Positions 33,829 through 41,569 of a stretch of DNA of 41,806 bases are shown piece after piece. The position numbers and the translations under genes are program-made. Positions within the stretch are counted from its first letter, which is position 1. Each line of letters starts with the position of its first letter. Source of the stretch: Peptococcaceae bacterium (GTDB lineage Bacteria; Bacillota; Desulfitobacteriia; Desulfitobacteriales; Syntrophobotulaceae); NCBI GenBank assembly GCA_012517475.1, contig JAAYUV010000081.1, positions 1 to 41,806 of the forward strand, given 5' to 3'. Below the pieces are notes generated by a model, which saw nothing but the letters and a program-made list of their open reading frames with translations, ran no database searches and was not told the origin of the DNA.

Positions 33829-34227
33829 ATGAATAATGAAAGGCTTAAGGAAAAGATCCAAGAATATCGTAAAGCGGTCATAAAACTTAAAGAGGCTTTG
33901 GACGAGGATATATCCAACCCTCTGGTCTATGATGGAGTTATTCAGCGTTTTGAATTCACTTATGAACTGGCCTGGAAGTTAATGAGACTCTATCTTGAAT
34001 ACGAAGGGACAGCAACCGCCACCTCCCCGCGGTCGGCCTTTAAAGAAGCGTTTGCGGCAGGGATGATTGCTGACGGGGATGTCTGGATCGACATGATTAA
34101 TGCCCGTAATCTTACTGTCCACACATATAACGAGCAAATGGCAAAAGAGATCTACGACAGGGTTAAAGAGAAATACTATCCCGTATTTGCCGCCTTTGCA
34201 GGCAGGATGGAGGAGGTACTCCAATGA
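33829..34227 (+). CDS. HepT-like toxin / nucleotidyltransferase substrate-binding protein
   Basis: A 132-residue all-helical protein of the HepT/HI0074 family with the diagnostic RxxxxHxY motif (RNLTVHTY, R93, H98, Y100), which in HepT acts as an RNase or is the site of AMP attachment by its partner. The YELAWKLMRLYLEYEG segment and the basic C-terminus are typical. AGGAGG before ATG 33829 gives a clear start. It overlaps the next gene by 4 bases (ATGA), forming a type VII toxin-antitoxin pair in which the nucleotidyltransferase modifies HepT. Confidence 0.88.
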   Translation: MNNERLKEKIQEYRKAVIKLKEALDEDISNPLVYDGVIQRFEFTYELAWKLMRLYLEYEGTATATSPRSAFKEAFAAGMIADGDVWIDMINARNLTVHTYNEQMAKEIYDRVKEKYYPVFAAFAGRMEEVLQ

Positions 34228-34562
34228 ATTTTGGGCTGCCGGAACATATTATGCAAGAGATAATTAAAGAACTGCAAAAGAGAGAAAATGTAGCCCGGGC
34301 CGTTATCTTCGGCTCCCGGGCCCGGGGGGATTACAAATACAATTCCGATATCGACCTGGCCGTCTATTGCGAGGGGGAACTGCCACCCGGGCTATGGCCG
34401 GATCTGGACGAGGCGGCGGGGATCTACAAGATCGATGTCATAGACATGAACGGCCCCTTGGATGAAAAGTTGCGCCAAAGAATTGAAGAGCAGGGTGTGG
34501 AGATTTACCGTCAGAATTGTCATACTCTCCGCCTTAGCGATCCATCGGCTAGAGAAGGTTGA
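34224..34562 (+). CDS. MntA-like nucleotidyltransferase (antitoxin)
   Basis: A 112-residue minimal nucleotidyltransferase with the GSRARGDYKYNSDIDLAVY motif: G30-S31 begins the nucleotide-binding loop, and D42 and D44 coordinate the metal. In the type VII system this enzyme adenylylates the HepT toxin and thereby neutralises it. Translation is coupled to the upstream hepT gene through overlapping ATGA. The C-terminal part (DVIDMNGPLDEKLRQRIEEQG) is as expected. Confidence 0.88.
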   Translation: MNFGLPEHIMQEIIKELQKRENVARAVIFGSRARGDYKYNSDIDLAVYCEGELPPGLWPDLDEAAGIYKIDVIDMNGPLDEKLRQRIEEQGVEIYRQNCHTLRLSDPSAREG

Positions 34563-34720
34563 CGTGTAAATATCTTTTTCATGCCTCCAAAGCACCTATA
34601 ATTAGAATAAGAATGTACATTAACCTATTTTGTTGAAATTGACAACTTAATGGGATCAAGTGGGTTATTTTTAATGTTATAGAAGCCTACGATCAAGAAT
34701 TTGACAGAACTAAACTAGTA

Positions 34721-34762
34721 GGGTTGAGACAAATTCATCACAGAATTTCTCTCAACCCTTTT
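34721..34762 (+). terminator. Rho-independent terminator
   Basis: GGGTTGAGA (34721-34729) pairs perfectly with TCTCAACCC (34750-34758), followed by TTTT. It is 159 bases after the mntA stop and immediately before the mosaic open frame, so that frame has no obvious promoter of its own. Confidence 0.75.
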
Positions 34763-34764
34763 GC

Positions 34765-35478
34765 TTGCTTGTAGACTATCCAATTGAAAAAATGAATCTG
34801 TTGGGTTATTTGGATGATTTAGTGTTAATTCCGTTAGGCGTTGCATTAGCAATTAAAATGATACCTCCAAAAGTAATGGAAGAATGCAGAATACAGGTAG
34901 AAGATGTTTTTAAGGACGGCAAACCAAAGAATTGGATAGCGGGAGCAATAATTGTTTCGATATGGGTAGTGATAGTTTGCATAGTTATTTTTAAAGTAGT
35001 TTTACGGGATATAGCCATAAGTGAAACTTTCTACATGTATGGTTTGTTGTTCATTGGAAGCTTTATTGCTGCTGCAATATCAGGTGCGGCAGGTTTTGGT
35101 GGTGCATTGCTGTTACTTCCACTCTTGTCAAAAACAATTGGTACAACAATGGCTGTTCCGGTTCTTACAATAGCACAGTTAATTGGGAATCTGTCCCGTG
35201 CGTTTTTGGGGTTTAAACAAATTAAATGGAAACCTGTCATTGAAGAGTTATCTTCTACAATGGAAACGGTGAACATCAGTAATAATACAATTTCGGATAG
35301 TATAAAAGAGATATCTGGCAATTTAGACTTGCAAGCCAATACTATTTTCAACTTAAATTCCTTGGCGAATTCTTTAAAAACTCTTCAACTGATTTGGATA
35401 TTATGGTTAACAAATTTATTGTTTGTGAAGACTGTGATGATTAAATATGTTTTAGGAGAATGGAAATGGGTTATTTAG
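34765..35478 (+). pseudogene. Mosaic open frame of three gene fragments
   Basis: One uninterrupted frame, but three unrelated pieces. Residues 1-75 look like the C-terminus of a DUF1232 (YkvA-type) membrane protein (LLGYLDDLVLIPLGVALAIK). Residues about 85-155 are the start of a TauE/SafE (TSUP) permease (YGLLFIGSFIAAAISGAAGF). From about 160 it matches the C-terminus of a chemotaxis methyl-accepting protein (ELSSTMETVNISNNTISDSI, then LQANTIFNLNSLA). A neighbouring frame then continues (EFFKNSSTDLDIMVNKFIV). There is no ribosome binding site at the start and a terminator lies just before. It is most likely recombination debris rather than a working protein. Confidence 0.65.
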
Positions 35479-36815
35479 GTTTAATAGCTAAGACTAATAA
35501 GTTAAACCACAATTTTCAAAAGAGCAGAAATGAGATCTTGAATATTCGTGAGAGGAGATTTAGGGCACTACTTAAGTATGCTTATTATAATTCTGAATTT
35601 TATCATGAGTATTATGATAGTTATGGCATTCGTGACCGAGATATAGAGGAAGTTCAAATAAATAAACTTCCATGTATCGATAAAAAACTGTTTATAGAGA
35701 ATTTTAACAGAATAGTGACCGACAAGCGATTAAGCTTGGAATGTATAGAGCGTTTTCTCATGAGGGAGAAAGGTAGGGATAAAAAATACCTGGGTGAATA
35801 TACAATTGTTCACTCTTCAGGAAGTACTGGCAAGCCAACATGCTTCATTTATGATCGTTCTTCATGGGAAACAATACTCGCTTCAGGATTCAGAGCATGT
35901 AAAGGGGAAGTAAGGCTGAAGGAAGCTATCTCAAAAGGTTTAAGAGGATTTAGAGTATTATATATAGCTGCAACGGAAGGACGATTTGGAGGAGCTATGG
36001 CAGCACATTCCGGAATAAAAGGCTTTGGATTTCATCCTTTATTGTTAAATATCAATCTGCCACTGGAGATCTGGATAGATAAAATTAATGATTTTAACCC
36101 GGATGTAATCATTGGTTATCCATCTGCGGTCAAGATACTTTGTGATTTGATATCTGAAAATAAGATTAAGATAAACGCTTTTAGAATAATTACCGGAGGC
36201 GAACCGCTAATAGCGGAGCAAAGAAAGTATTTCCAGTCTGTTTTACATACGGATATCTTTAATATCTACGGAGCCTCCGAGTCAATAATATTAGGCTTGG
36301 AGAGAGATGCATATCAAGGATTTTATATATTTGATGACATTAATTATCTTGAGATAGACGAAGAAAGCACTTTTATTACGCCGTTATATAACTACTCACA
36401 GCCTCTTATCCGTTACAAACTTACTGATAAGCTGATGAGTACAGAAAGAATGGAAAACGAAACACTTCCATTTAGTAAAATAAGAGAAGTTATGGGGAGA
36501 AATGAGGAAATCATGTGGTTCTTGAATGATAATGGAGAAAAGGATTTTCTACACCCCTTGATCATAAATACATTAGAGGCAGAGGGAATAATTAAATACC
36601 AGTTTGTTCAACGTTCAAATAAATGCTTTGAAATAAGAGTAGAATCAAGAAAAAATACGGACTCTGATACCATTGAAATTAAGTTACGCAAACAAATGGA
36701 TAATATTTTAAAAGAAAAGAATTTAACCTGCCTTAACTATCAAATAAAGCAGGTGGATACGATACCTATCAATGCCTCAACCGGGAAAAGTAAAATTGTT
36801 ATAAAAGAATATTAG
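35466..36815 (+). CDS. PaaK-like phenylacetate-CoA ligase / adenylate-forming enzyme
   Basis: A 449-residue protein of the phenylacetate-CoA-ligase (PaaK) group. The AMP-binding P-loop is VHSSGSTGKPTCFIYD, near residue 117. The A5-type motif IYGASES is near 275, and the C-terminal small domain ends with PINASTGKSKIVIKE. PaaK-like enzymes activate carboxylic acids as acyl-AMP and often transfer them to CoA; stand-alone relatives also occur in polysaccharide and natural-product clusters. ATG 35466 is used because AGGAG at 35454-35458 is 7 bases upstream. ATG 35460, which is possible but only 1 base away, is less likely. The substrate is unknown. No partner gene of the pathway is present here. 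Confidence 0.75.
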   Translation: MGYLGLIAKTNKLNHNFQKSRNEILNIRERRFRALLKYAYYNSEFYHEYYDSYGIRDRDIEEVQINKLPCIDKKLFIENFNRIVTDKRLSLECIERFLMREKGRDKKYLGEYTIVHSSGSTGKPTCFIYDRSSWETILASGFRACKGEVRLKEAISKGLRGFRVLYIAATEGRFGGAMAAHSGIKGFGFHPLLLNINLPLEIWIDKINDFNPDVIIGYPSAVKILCDLISENKIKINAFRIITGGEPLIAEQRKYFQSVLHTDIFNIYGASESIILGLERDAYQGFYIFDDINYLEIDEESTFITPLYNYSQPLIRYKLTDKLMSTERMENETLPFSKIREVMGRNEEIMWFLNDNGEKDFLHPLIINTLEAEGIIKYQFVQRSNKCFEIRVESRKNTDSDTIEIKLRKQMDNILKEKNLTCLNYQIKQVDTIPINASTGKSKIVIKEY

Positions 36816-36921
36816 TATTTTGCCAATAATAATCAAATATCATCAGGTTAAATATGTAAATTTTCATTTTATTTATAGAGTAAGCTGCTCAACTTCTAAA
36901 CAGAATAATCGTTAATTTATA

Positions 36922-37012
36922 AACACTTGAACAATCTTTCATATATGTATTGACATTTTACTCGTAAAGGCATATATTTATTATATAACACATGAATATA
37001 TGTTCAAGTGTT
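36922..37012 (+). promoter_or_regulatory. Promoter flanked by a 12-bp inverted repeat (ArsR/SmtB-type operators)
   Basis: A near-consensus promoter, TTGACA (36950-36955) and TATATT (36973-36978) with 17-base spacing, is enclosed by the perfect inverted repeat AACACTTGAACA (36922-36933) and TGTTCAAGTGTT (37001-37012). The right copy also lies inside a local palindrome, AACACATGAA-6-TTCAAGTGTT (36987-37012), matching 9 of 10 pairs. A weaker palindrome with the same 6-base spacing sits at 36922-36947. Such TGAA-n6-TTCA sites are bound by ArsR/SmtB-type sensors, here presumably the CadC-like protein encoded at 38571. Confidence 0.75.
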
Positions 37013-37037
37013 AAAATTAACAATGGAGATGAATAGT

Positions 37038-37241
37038 ATGAAGGCATTTGTTAATAAGAATGTTTGTATCTTCTGTGGTATGTGTGGTGGAGCCTGTCCG
37101 AATATTTTTTTCGCTGATTACGACAGTAAATCTGTAGCATTAGATATAGAACTTACAGGAGAACTACTTGTTATGGCAAGACATGCAGAATCAATATGTC
37201 CAGTTGGAGCAATAGTAATAAAGGATGTTCTACAAAAATAG
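37038..37241 (+). CDS. Small 4Fe-4S ferredoxin
   Basis: A 67-residue ferredoxin with a single complete cluster motif, CIFCGMCGGACP (C-x2-C-x2-C-x3-C-P), and a later ESICPVGAI segment that supplies the distal Cys-Pro of this single-cluster type. ATG 37038 is preferred for GGAG 9 bases upstream; earlier ATGs at 37023 and 37029 lie in the same frame. It is the first gene after the metal-responsive promoter. Its presence in a cadmium resistance operon is uncommon; it may serve a general electron-transfer role (inference). Confidence 0.85.
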   Translation: MKAFVNKNVCIFCGMCGGACPNIFFADYDSKSVALDIELTGELLVMARHAESICPVGAIVIKDVLQK

Positions 37242-37317
37242 GGTATGACATTTAGTAAGTTATGTACTTTTACTAATATAGAATTACACTCTAACAGGTT
37301 AAAGTATTTTATATGAT

Positions 37318-37340
37318 TATATGAATATTAATTCGTGTGT
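37318..37340 (+). promoter_or_regulatory. Third candidate ArsR-type operator
   Basis: TATATGAA-TATTAA-TTCGTGTGT lies just before lspA with the same GAA-6-TTC spacing as the two sites around the main promoter. It may be a second regulatory point between ferredoxin and lspA. The 37242-37317 stretch shows nothing else. Confidence 0.4.
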
Positions 37341-37375
37341 TCGAGTTATTATCAAAAAAGTATTGGAGGTGTGAA

Positions 37376-37840
37376 ATGAATTATTTTATTATTATAGCTT
37401 TGCTAGTGGCTGTAGACCAGGTGTTTAAGTATCTAGCAGAGTTTTATCTCAAACCCATAAGTACATTCCCAATCATTAAGGATGTATTTCACTTAACCTA
37501 TGGGCAAAATACTGGAGCAGCATTTAGTATTTTACAAGGTAAGCAAGCATTCCTTATTATCATTACCTCTATTGTTACAATAGCAATGGCGGTTTATCTA
37601 ATTAAGAGTTTAAAAAAACAAAACCGTCTATTACTTATATCCCTTACCCTTATTATATCTGGGGCTTTGGGGAACCTTATTGACAGGGTACGACTAAACT
37701 ATGTAGTTGACTTTTTAGATTTTACATTGATTAATTACCCTATTTTTAATACGGCAGATATTTTCGTTGTTTCAGGCTCTACATTGCTAGCCTATTTTAT
37801 GTTATTTGCTAATCCGAACAATTCACAAAAGGAGGGTTAG
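37376..37840 (+). CDS. lspA: Lipoprotein signal peptidase (signal peptidase II)
   Basis: A 154-residue integral membrane aspartyl protease with four hydrophobic helices. It carries the family motifs QNTGAAFSI, GNLIDRVRLNYVVDFLDF and FNTADIFVV, the last two holding the catalytic aspartates. It cleaves the signal peptide of prolipoproteins at the lipidated Cys. GGAGGT 5 bases before ATG 37376 fixes the start. An lspA copy beside cadC/cadA is a known arrangement in cadmium resistance islands of Gram-positive bacteria, so this is likely an accessory copy, separate from the housekeeping gene. It sits 2 bases before the next gene. Confidence 0.92.
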   Translation: MNYFIIIALLVAVDQVFKYLAEFYLKPISTFPIIKDVFHLTYGQNTGAAFSILQGKQAFLIIITSIVTIAMAVYLIKSLKKQNRLLLISLTLIISGALGNLIDRVRLNYVVDFLDFTLINYPIFNTADIFVVSGSTLLAYFMLFANPNNSQKEG

Positions 37841-37842
37841 AC

Positions 37843-38499
37843 ATGACAAAAAATACAAGATTTATCCCAGCTTTAAAATTTGATTGGCTTACCCGCTTCT
37901 TTGATCCTGTAATGAAGCTTACAATGTCGGAAAAAAAGTTTAAGAAAGCTTTATTACTACAGGCGGATATTAAGGATAATGAAACTATCCTTGATTTTGG
38001 CTGCGGTACTGCGACGCTAACCATTATGGCTAAAAAAGAAGCCCCGAAAGCAACCATTTATGGTGCGGACGTTGATCCAAATGTACTCAAAATTGCGAAG
38101 AATAAAGTGGAAAATAGTGGTTGTGAGATATCTTTAAGACCCTACGATGGTATTTCACTACCCTATAAAGGTCAAACATTTGATAAGGTGCTATCAAGTC
38201 TTGTGTTCCATCATTTGACTAGAAGCCAAAAGGAAATAGTGCTAAAAGAAATATATCGGATATTAAAGTTTGGTGGAGAACTGCATATTGCTGACTTTGG
38301 CAGAGCCAAGAACATTTTTATGCGGGGGATGTTTTTAATTATCCAAATCTTTGATGGTTTTATCAATACCTCGGACAATATAAAGGGGTTACTCCCTGAA
38401 ATTATCAGAGAAGCCGGTTTTGATAAAGTTATTGAGCATAAGCGAATAATGACCATGTTTGGTACTATTTCGTTATACAGAGCCATCAAACTATTATAA
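37843..38499 (+). CDS. Class I SAM-dependent methyltransferase
   Basis: A 218-residue methyltransferase with the SAM motif ILDFGCGTATLTIMAKK (motif I, near residue 48), an acidic residue after strand 2 (YGADVDPNVL) and LSSLVFHHL and ELHIADFG (motifs IV-V). The fold is that of the UbiE/Methyltransf_11 type. It follows lspA by 2 bases with AAAGGAGGG, in the metal resistance operon. Methylation of a metal, metalloid or small thiol is conceivable, but it lacks the cysteine pattern of ArsM, so the target is unknown. Confidence 0.8.
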   Translation: MTKNTRFIPALKFDWLTRFFDPVMKLTMSEKKFKKALLLQADIKDNETILDFGCGTATLTIMAKKEAPKATIYGADVDPNVLKIAKNKVENSGCEISLRPYDGISLPYKGQTFDKVLSSLVFHHLTRSQKEIVLKEIYRILKFGGELHIADFGRAKNIFMRGMFLIIQIFDGFINTSDNIKGLLPEIIREAGFDKVIEHKRIMTMFGTISLYRAIKLL

Positions 38500-38570
38500 T
38501 CTCACTTATATCACATTTTTCAGATAAAACATTTTGGTGTTGATTATACACAAAAGGAGGGAAATAGTTC

Positions 38571-38948
38571 ATGCAGGATAATAAAATTGACTTTGAAAGA
38601 TGCGATTGTACTGTTATTCACGAAGACATTGTAAACTCAGTAAGAGATAGTATGCCGCATGAAGAAAGCTTATATGATTTAGCGGAGATATTTAAGGTCT
38701 TTGGTGATACTACAAGAATTAAAATACTTTATGCCCTATTTGCTTCAGAGATGTGTGTTTGCGATATTGCAGTATTGCTTAACATGACTCAGTCTGCAAT
38801 ATCCCATCAGTTGCGTGTCTTGAAACAAGCAAGGTTAGTGAAGTATAGAAAAGAAGGCAAAATAGTTTATTATTCATTGGATGATGACCATATTAAACAA
38901 ATCTTTGATCAAGGTTTAATTCATATTACAGAAAAAAATAAAATATAG
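38571..38948 (+). CDS. cadC: CadC-type ArsR/SmtB metal-sensing repressor
   Basis: A 125-residue winged-helix repressor with the CadC metal-site layout: two N-terminal cysteines (RCDCTVIH) and the metal-binding MCVCD motif in the first helix of the HTH, giving Cys pairs like those that bind Cd, Pb or Zn. The DNA-binding part reads MTQSAISHQLRVLKQARLVKY. GGAGGG lies 8 bases before the ATG. It is separated from the ATPase by 11 bases, and it should bind the palindromes at 36922-37012 and release them when metal is bound. Confidence 0.92.
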   Translation: MQDNKIDFERCDCTVIHEDIVNSVRDSMPHEESLYDLAEIFKVFGDTTRIKILYALFASEMCVCDIAVLLNMTQSAISHQLRVLKQARLVKYRKEGKIVYYSLDDDHIKQIFDQGLIHITEKNKI

Positions 38949-38959
38949 GGGGGATTACC

Positions 38960-41569
38960 ATGGCATCAAAAGTTAAGAAGGAATTGATATTGGAAGGTTT
39001 AGACTGTGCTAATTGCTCAGCTAAGATTGAATCTGAAGCTAACCAAATAGCTGGAGTAAATGCTTCGATGAACTTTATGACTAAGACACTTACTATCGAA
39101 ACTGAAAATGGACAGGAGATAGAAAGAATATTAGCGCAAATTAATACTATCGTTAATAAGCATGAACCGGATGTTATAGTAAGGGAAAAAACAATAAACA
39201 AAAGCGGAAAGAAATCATTAATACTTGTGGGTTTAGGATGTGCAAATTGTGCTGCAAAGATGGAAACACAGATTAAAAATCTTACAGGTGTAAAGAATGC
39301 AACCGTGGATTTCGTGTCTAAGAAATTAATCATTGAAGCAAATAGTAAGCAGGATCTAAAGAGAATTATTGAAGAAGCTACAGCCATAGTGAAAAGAATT
39401 GAACCAGATGTAAAAGTAGTCGATGAAGAACAAAAAGGAGAAAGCGATAATAAAAGAATTTTTATACTTGAAGGACTTGGATGTGCGAATTGTGCATCAA
39501 AAATAGAATCAGAAGTTAAAAAATTAGAGGGGGTTAAGGTTGCTTCAGTAGATTTCGTTTCAAAAAAGCTTACTATGGAAACTGATACTAATATTAATTT
39601 TCAAAAGTTAAATGAAGACATTGTCAGCATAGTAAAAAAAATTGAACCGGATGTTAGAGTTATAAGCGCTGAAGAAATTATTAAAGAAAAAGTAAAAGAG
39701 AATGACGGCAAAGAGGAAGATAATAATAAGAAAGAAATAATTAGGCTTGGTATAAGTGGAGCTTTTTTCGCTATAGGCTTAGCATTAAATTTGCCAAGCT
39801 GGATGGAACTTACCGTATTTTTAATAAGCTATATTATATCTGGAGGGAAAATTGTACTAAAGGCTTTGAAGAATATCACCAGAGGCCAAGTGTTTGATGA
39901 AAACTTCCTTATGAGTGTTGCTACAATTGGCGCATTTTTCATCGGAGAATATCCGGAAGGTGTAGCTGTTATGCTGTTTTTCCAGGTAGGAGAGTTTTTT
40001 CAAGAATTAGCTGTAAATCGTTCCAGAAAGTCAATAAGTGCGCTGATGGATATAAGGCCTGACTTTGCTAATCTTAAAGCTGGGGATGACATAAAAAGGG
40101 TATCCCCCGAAGAAGTAAGCATAGGCGATATTATTGTCGTAAAACCGGGTGAAAAAGTTCCACTAGATGGCAAAGTAGTAGAAGGAAGCTCAATGGTTGA
40201 TACATCTGCTTTAACAGGTGAATCCGTTCCAAGAGAGATAGAAGCAGGCAATGAGGTTTTAAGCGGTTTTATTAATAAAAACGGTGTTCTAACTATTGAA
40301 GTTACTAAAGAATTTGGCGAATCAACTGTGGCTAAGATTTTGGATTTAGTTCAGAATGCCAGCAGCAGAAAAGCTCCAACTGAAAACTTTATAACAAAGT
40401 TTGCCAGATACTACACACCGGTAGTTGTAGTTATTGCATTACTACTTGCAATCGTACCACCCCTTGTTGTTCAAGGGGCAACATTTTCAGATTGGGTATA
40501 TAGAGCGTTAGTATTCTTAGTTATTTCATGCCCATGTGCGCTGGTAGTATCTATTCCTCTTGGCTTCTTTGGCGGAATTGGTGGTGCATCCCGAAGTGGT
40601 GTATTAGTAAAGGGAAGTAACTATTTGGAAGCGTTAAATAATGTGGAAACAGTTATCTTTGATAAAACTGGTACTTTAACAAAAGGCGTATTTAATGTAA
40701 CGGAAATAAATCCTCAAAATAATTATACCAAAGAAGAGCTGCTAGAATACGCAGCATATGCGGAGAGCTATTCAAATCACCCAATAGCAATTTCGATTTT
40801 AAAAGCCTACGAAAAAGAAGTTGATAAGAGCAAAATTGAAAGCTATGACGAAATATCCGGACATGGTATAAAAGTTAAGGTTGAAGGCAAAGAAATCCTT
40901 GCGGGTAATATTAAATTAATGAACAAAGAAAATATTAAAGTTAGTAAAGTTGAATCTGTAGGAACTGTAGTACATGTAGCATTAAATAATGTGTACGCAG
41001 GTTATATTGTGATTTCAGATGAGGTTAAAGATGATTCAGCAGGTGCTATTAAGGCATTGAAAGCTCTTGGCGTGAAAAAGACTGTTATGCTTACAGGAGA
41101 TGCAAAATCTGTTGGTGAAAAGGTAGGTAAGCAGTTAGGATTAGATGAAGTATATGCAGAGTTATTACCTACTGAAAAAGTTGAAAAACTTGAATTGATT
41201 GATAAACAAAAGTCACCGAAAGGGAAGCTTGTCTTTGTAGGTGATGGTATAAATGATGCACCGGTACTTGCAAGAGCTGACATCGGAATGGCAATGGGAG
41301 GCTTAGGATCGGACGCAGCCATTGAAGCTGCTGATGTGGTAATTATGACCGATGAACCATCTAAGATAGCTACAGGTATAAAAATTGCAAAGAGAACACG
41401 AAAAATTGTATGGCAGAATATAATACTTGCTATGGGAGTTAAACTTATATTCTTAATCCTGGGCGCTACTGGTGTAGCTTCATTGTGGGAAGCGGTATTT
41501 GCTGATGTTGGGGTAACAGTTATTGCCGTAATAAATGCTATGAGAGTAATGAAAGTCAAGAATTTATAG
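38960..41569 (+). CDS. cadA: CadA-type P1B heavy-metal ATPase with three HMA domains
   Basis: An 869-residue P-type ATPase that exports Cd, Zn or Pb. Three consecutive heavy-metal-associated domains occupy the first 235 residues, with GxxCxxC motifs at C16/C19, C94/C97 and C175/C178. The spacing and the shared IEPDV ends show tandem duplication. The core follows: TGES (actuator), the transmembrane CPC motif at 524-526, the phosphorylation site DKTGTLT (D568), and GDGINDAP in the hinge. Usual CadA proteins have one or two such domains. The acidic linker between the third domain and the first helix (KENDGKEEDNNKKE) is long. GGGGGG lies before ATG 38960. It is regulated by the upstream CadC. Confidence 0.93.
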   Translation: MASKVKKELILEGLDCANCSAKIESEANQIAGVNASMNFMTKTLTIETENGQEIERILAQINTIVNKHEPDVIVREKTINKSGKKSLILVGLGCANCAAKMETQIKNLTGVKNATVDFVSKKLIIEANSKQDLKRIIEEATAIVKRIEPDVKVVDEEQKGESDNKRIFILEGLGCANCASKIESEVKKLEGVKVASVDFVSKKLTMETDTNINFQKLNEDIVSIVKKIEPDVRVISAEEIIKEKVKENDGKEEDNNKKEIIRLGISGAFFAIGLALNLPSWMELTVFLISYIISGGKIVLKALKNITRGQVFDENFLMSVATIGAFFIGEYPEGVAVMLFFQVGEFFQELAVNRSRKSISALMDIRPDFANLKAGDDIKRVSPEEVSIGDIIVVKPGEKVPLDGKVVEGSSMVDTSALTGESVPREIEAGNEVLSGFINKNGVLTIEVTKEFGESTVAKILDLVQNASSRKAPTENFITKFARYYTPVVVVIALLLAIVPPLVVQGATFSDWVYRALVFLVISCPCALVVSIPLGFFGGIGGASRSGVLVKGSNYLEALNNVETVIFDKTGTLTKGVFNVTEINPQNNYTKEELLEYAAYAESYSNHPIAISILKAYEKEVDKSKIESYDEISGHGIKVKVEGKEILAGNIKLMNKENIKVSKVESVGTVVHVALNNVYAGYIVISDEVKDDSAGAIKALKALGVKKTVMLTGDAKSVGEKVGKQLGLDEVYAELLPTEKVEKLELIDKQKSPKGKLVFVGDGINDAPVLARADIGMAMGGLGSDAAIEAADVVIMTDEPSKIATGIKIAKRTRKIVWQNIILAMGVKLIFLILGATGVASLWEAVFADVGVTVIAVINAMRVMKVKNL

